Positions 63,129-64,000 of a stretch of 64,000 bases of DNA are shown here, one piece after another. The stretch's first letter is position 1. Each line of letters starts with the position of its first letter. The position numbers and the translations under genes were made by a program. Location: the NCBI GenBank assembly GCA_016712715.1, contig JADJQM010000001.1, positions 887,001 through 951,000 of the forward strand, written 5' to 3'. This DNA is from Rhodospirillaceae bacterium. Its GTDB lineage: Bacteria > Pseudomonadota > Alphaproteobacteria > Dongiales > Dongiaceae. The notes beneath the pieces were generated by a model. That model was not told the origin of the DNA. It saw only the letters and a list, made by a program, of their open reading frames with translations, and searched no databases.

Positions 63129-63602
63129 CTAATTCGACTTCTTCTTTTCCGGCTCAGTGCTGGCTTTGGTGTCGGTCACGATGCCGACCTTGCTAAAACC
63201 ATTAGCCTGCAATTCCGCCAAAACTTGGGCAATGCCGTCCCAATTTGCCGCCGCATCGCCACGAACGTAAATGATCGTGTCCGGCTTGTTCATGGTGATG
63301 GCCTTCAGACGCGGCCCCACCTCCTCGATCCCGATCTGCGTTTCCTGCAGGAATACGGCGTTGTCACTGCGAACGGTCACCACGATCGGTTCTTCCGGGT
63401 TCGACATCGCCTCGGCGCTGGTCTTGGGCAATTCCACTTCGACACCCACGGTGAGCAATGGCGCCGTCACCATGAAGATGATGAGCAGCACCAGCATGAC
63501 GTCGACCATCGGCGTCACGTTGATGTCGGCCATCGGCGCGAACTTCCGGCGGCGCGAATGCCCGCGCGACGGGTGGCCGCCACCGCCGAGCTTGACGGCC
63601 AT
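63129..63602 (-). CDS. tolR: TolR proton-channel subunit
   Basis: 157 residues. A basic N-terminus, one membrane helix carrying the conserved D in V-D-V-M-L-V-L-L-I-I-F-M, and a periplasmic ExbD-like domain with K-T-S-A-E-A-M. It couples proton flow to TolA with TolQ. Shares TAATG with tolQ (one-base overlap). Confidence 0.95.
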   Translation of the reverse strand: MAVKLGGGGHPSRGHSRRRKFAPMADINVTPMVDVMLVLLIIFMVTAPLLTVGVEVELPKTSAEAMSNPEEPIVVTVRSDNAVFLQETQIGIEEVGPRLKAITMNKPDTIIYVRGDAAANWDGIAQVLAELQANGFSKVGIVTDTKASTEPEKKKSN

Positions 63603-64000
63603 TAGTGCTTCTCCTCGAGCTGGCGCGAGAGGATGGCACCGAACTCGCCGGCAAAGGCTTCGAGCCGGTTGCCATAGCGGTTGATGTCGCTGGAGAGCTT
63701 GTTATAGGCGAGCACCGCAGGGATAGCAGCAACCAGGCCCAGCGCTGTCGCAAACAAGGCCTCGGCGATACCGGGCGCCACGACAGCGAGCGTCGTGTTT
63801 TTCGATCCCGCGATGGCGGCAAAGCTGTTCATGATGCCCCAGACCGTGCCGAAGAGGCCAATGAATGGACCCGCGGAACCCACCGAGGCGAGGTAGCCCA
63901 TATAGCGTTCGATCTGATCCATCTCGCGGCCAAGCGTGATGTTCATGACCCGCTCGATGCGGTCCTGCAGATTCTCGCGGAGATGTTCGGAGGCCAGCAA
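63602..64000 (-). CDS. tolQ: TolQ proton-channel subunit (5' end beyond window)
   Basis: C-terminal 132 residues. Two membrane helices with V-G-S-A-G-P-F-I-G-L-F-G-T-V-W-G-I-M and A-T-A-L-G-L-V-A-A-I-P-A-V match MotA/TolQ/ExbB proteins. The start lies to the right of the window. First known gene of the leftward Tol-Pal block. Confidence 0.95.
   Translation of the reverse strand: MLASEHLRENLQDRIERVMNITLGREMDQIERYMGYLASVGSAGPFIGLFGTVWGIMNSFAAIAGSKNTTLAVVAPGIAEALFATALGLVAAIPAVLAYNKLSSDINRYGNRLEAFAGEFGAILSRQLEEKH

Overview
The window comes from a high-GC alphaproteobacterium, most likely a member of the Rhodospirillales. This rests on the general L-amino-acid transporter order aapJ-aapQ-aapM-aapP, two PAS_5-type proteins, the block tatA-tatB/C-serS-surE-pcm-LytM lipoprotein-DUF815 ATPase, class II DAHP synthase, and the order tolQ-tolR-tolA-tolB-pal-cpoB-tilS-ftsH-folP-glmM. 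The species cannot be read from the sequence. I found no rRNA, tRNA, CRISPR array, insertion sequence or prophage, and no gene-free stretch longer than 300 bases.

Layout. 1-4.5 kb: the edge of an aryl-polyene-type (lipid-anchored pigment) biosynthetic cluster. It reads leftward as a KS-like protein, an acyltransferase, two acyl carrier proteins, a COG4648 membrane protein and an ACP/CoA ligase (cut by the window edge), with a divergent phosphopantetheinyl transferase. 4.5-7.1 kb: a choline-type TetR regulator, a choline/betaine-binding protein and an alpha/beta hydrolase, all three with damaged reading frames around an intact palindromic operator. 7.2-14.4 kb: a PAS_5 protein, then DUF815 ATPase facing the leftward block tatA-tatBC-serS-surE-pcm-LytM lipoprotein, with TatB and TatC in one reading frame. 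14.5-17.5 kb: an iron(III)-type ABC ATPase and permease with a Fur-box-like site. 17.6-21.1 kb: a lipoprotein with three Fels1/YcgJ-like repeats, a degraded truncated haemoglobin, a small unknown protein, class I aldolase and a ThiE-like protein with no normal start codon. 21.1-25.4 kb: aapJQMP.

25.7-43.5 kb: mostly housekeeping genes: cystathionine beta-lyase, rpsD, a BNR-repeat protein with a MoaD-like partner, trmJ, cimA, a LysE exporter, a PAS_5 protein, cysS, gltX, nadE, pncB, class II DAHP synthase, glutathione reductase and four small secreted or unknown proteins. 43.6-50.1 kb: a potBCDA-like transporter with a Tat-type binding protein, preceded by an ABC-2 export pair. 50.4-64 kb: citrate synthase with a Lys/Ala-rich N-terminal extension, gloA, glmM, folP, ftsH, tilS, cpoB, two tandem pal genes, tolB, tolA, tolR and partial tolQ.

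Quality note. Several genes whose products are normally required or strongly conserved (folP, tolB) are broken by single-base indels, some in short homopolymers, and the 4.6-6.2 kb segment holds many. Part of the apparent decay is therefore probably sequencing or assembly error. Genes are called pseudogenes below only in the sense that the reading frame as given is broken.
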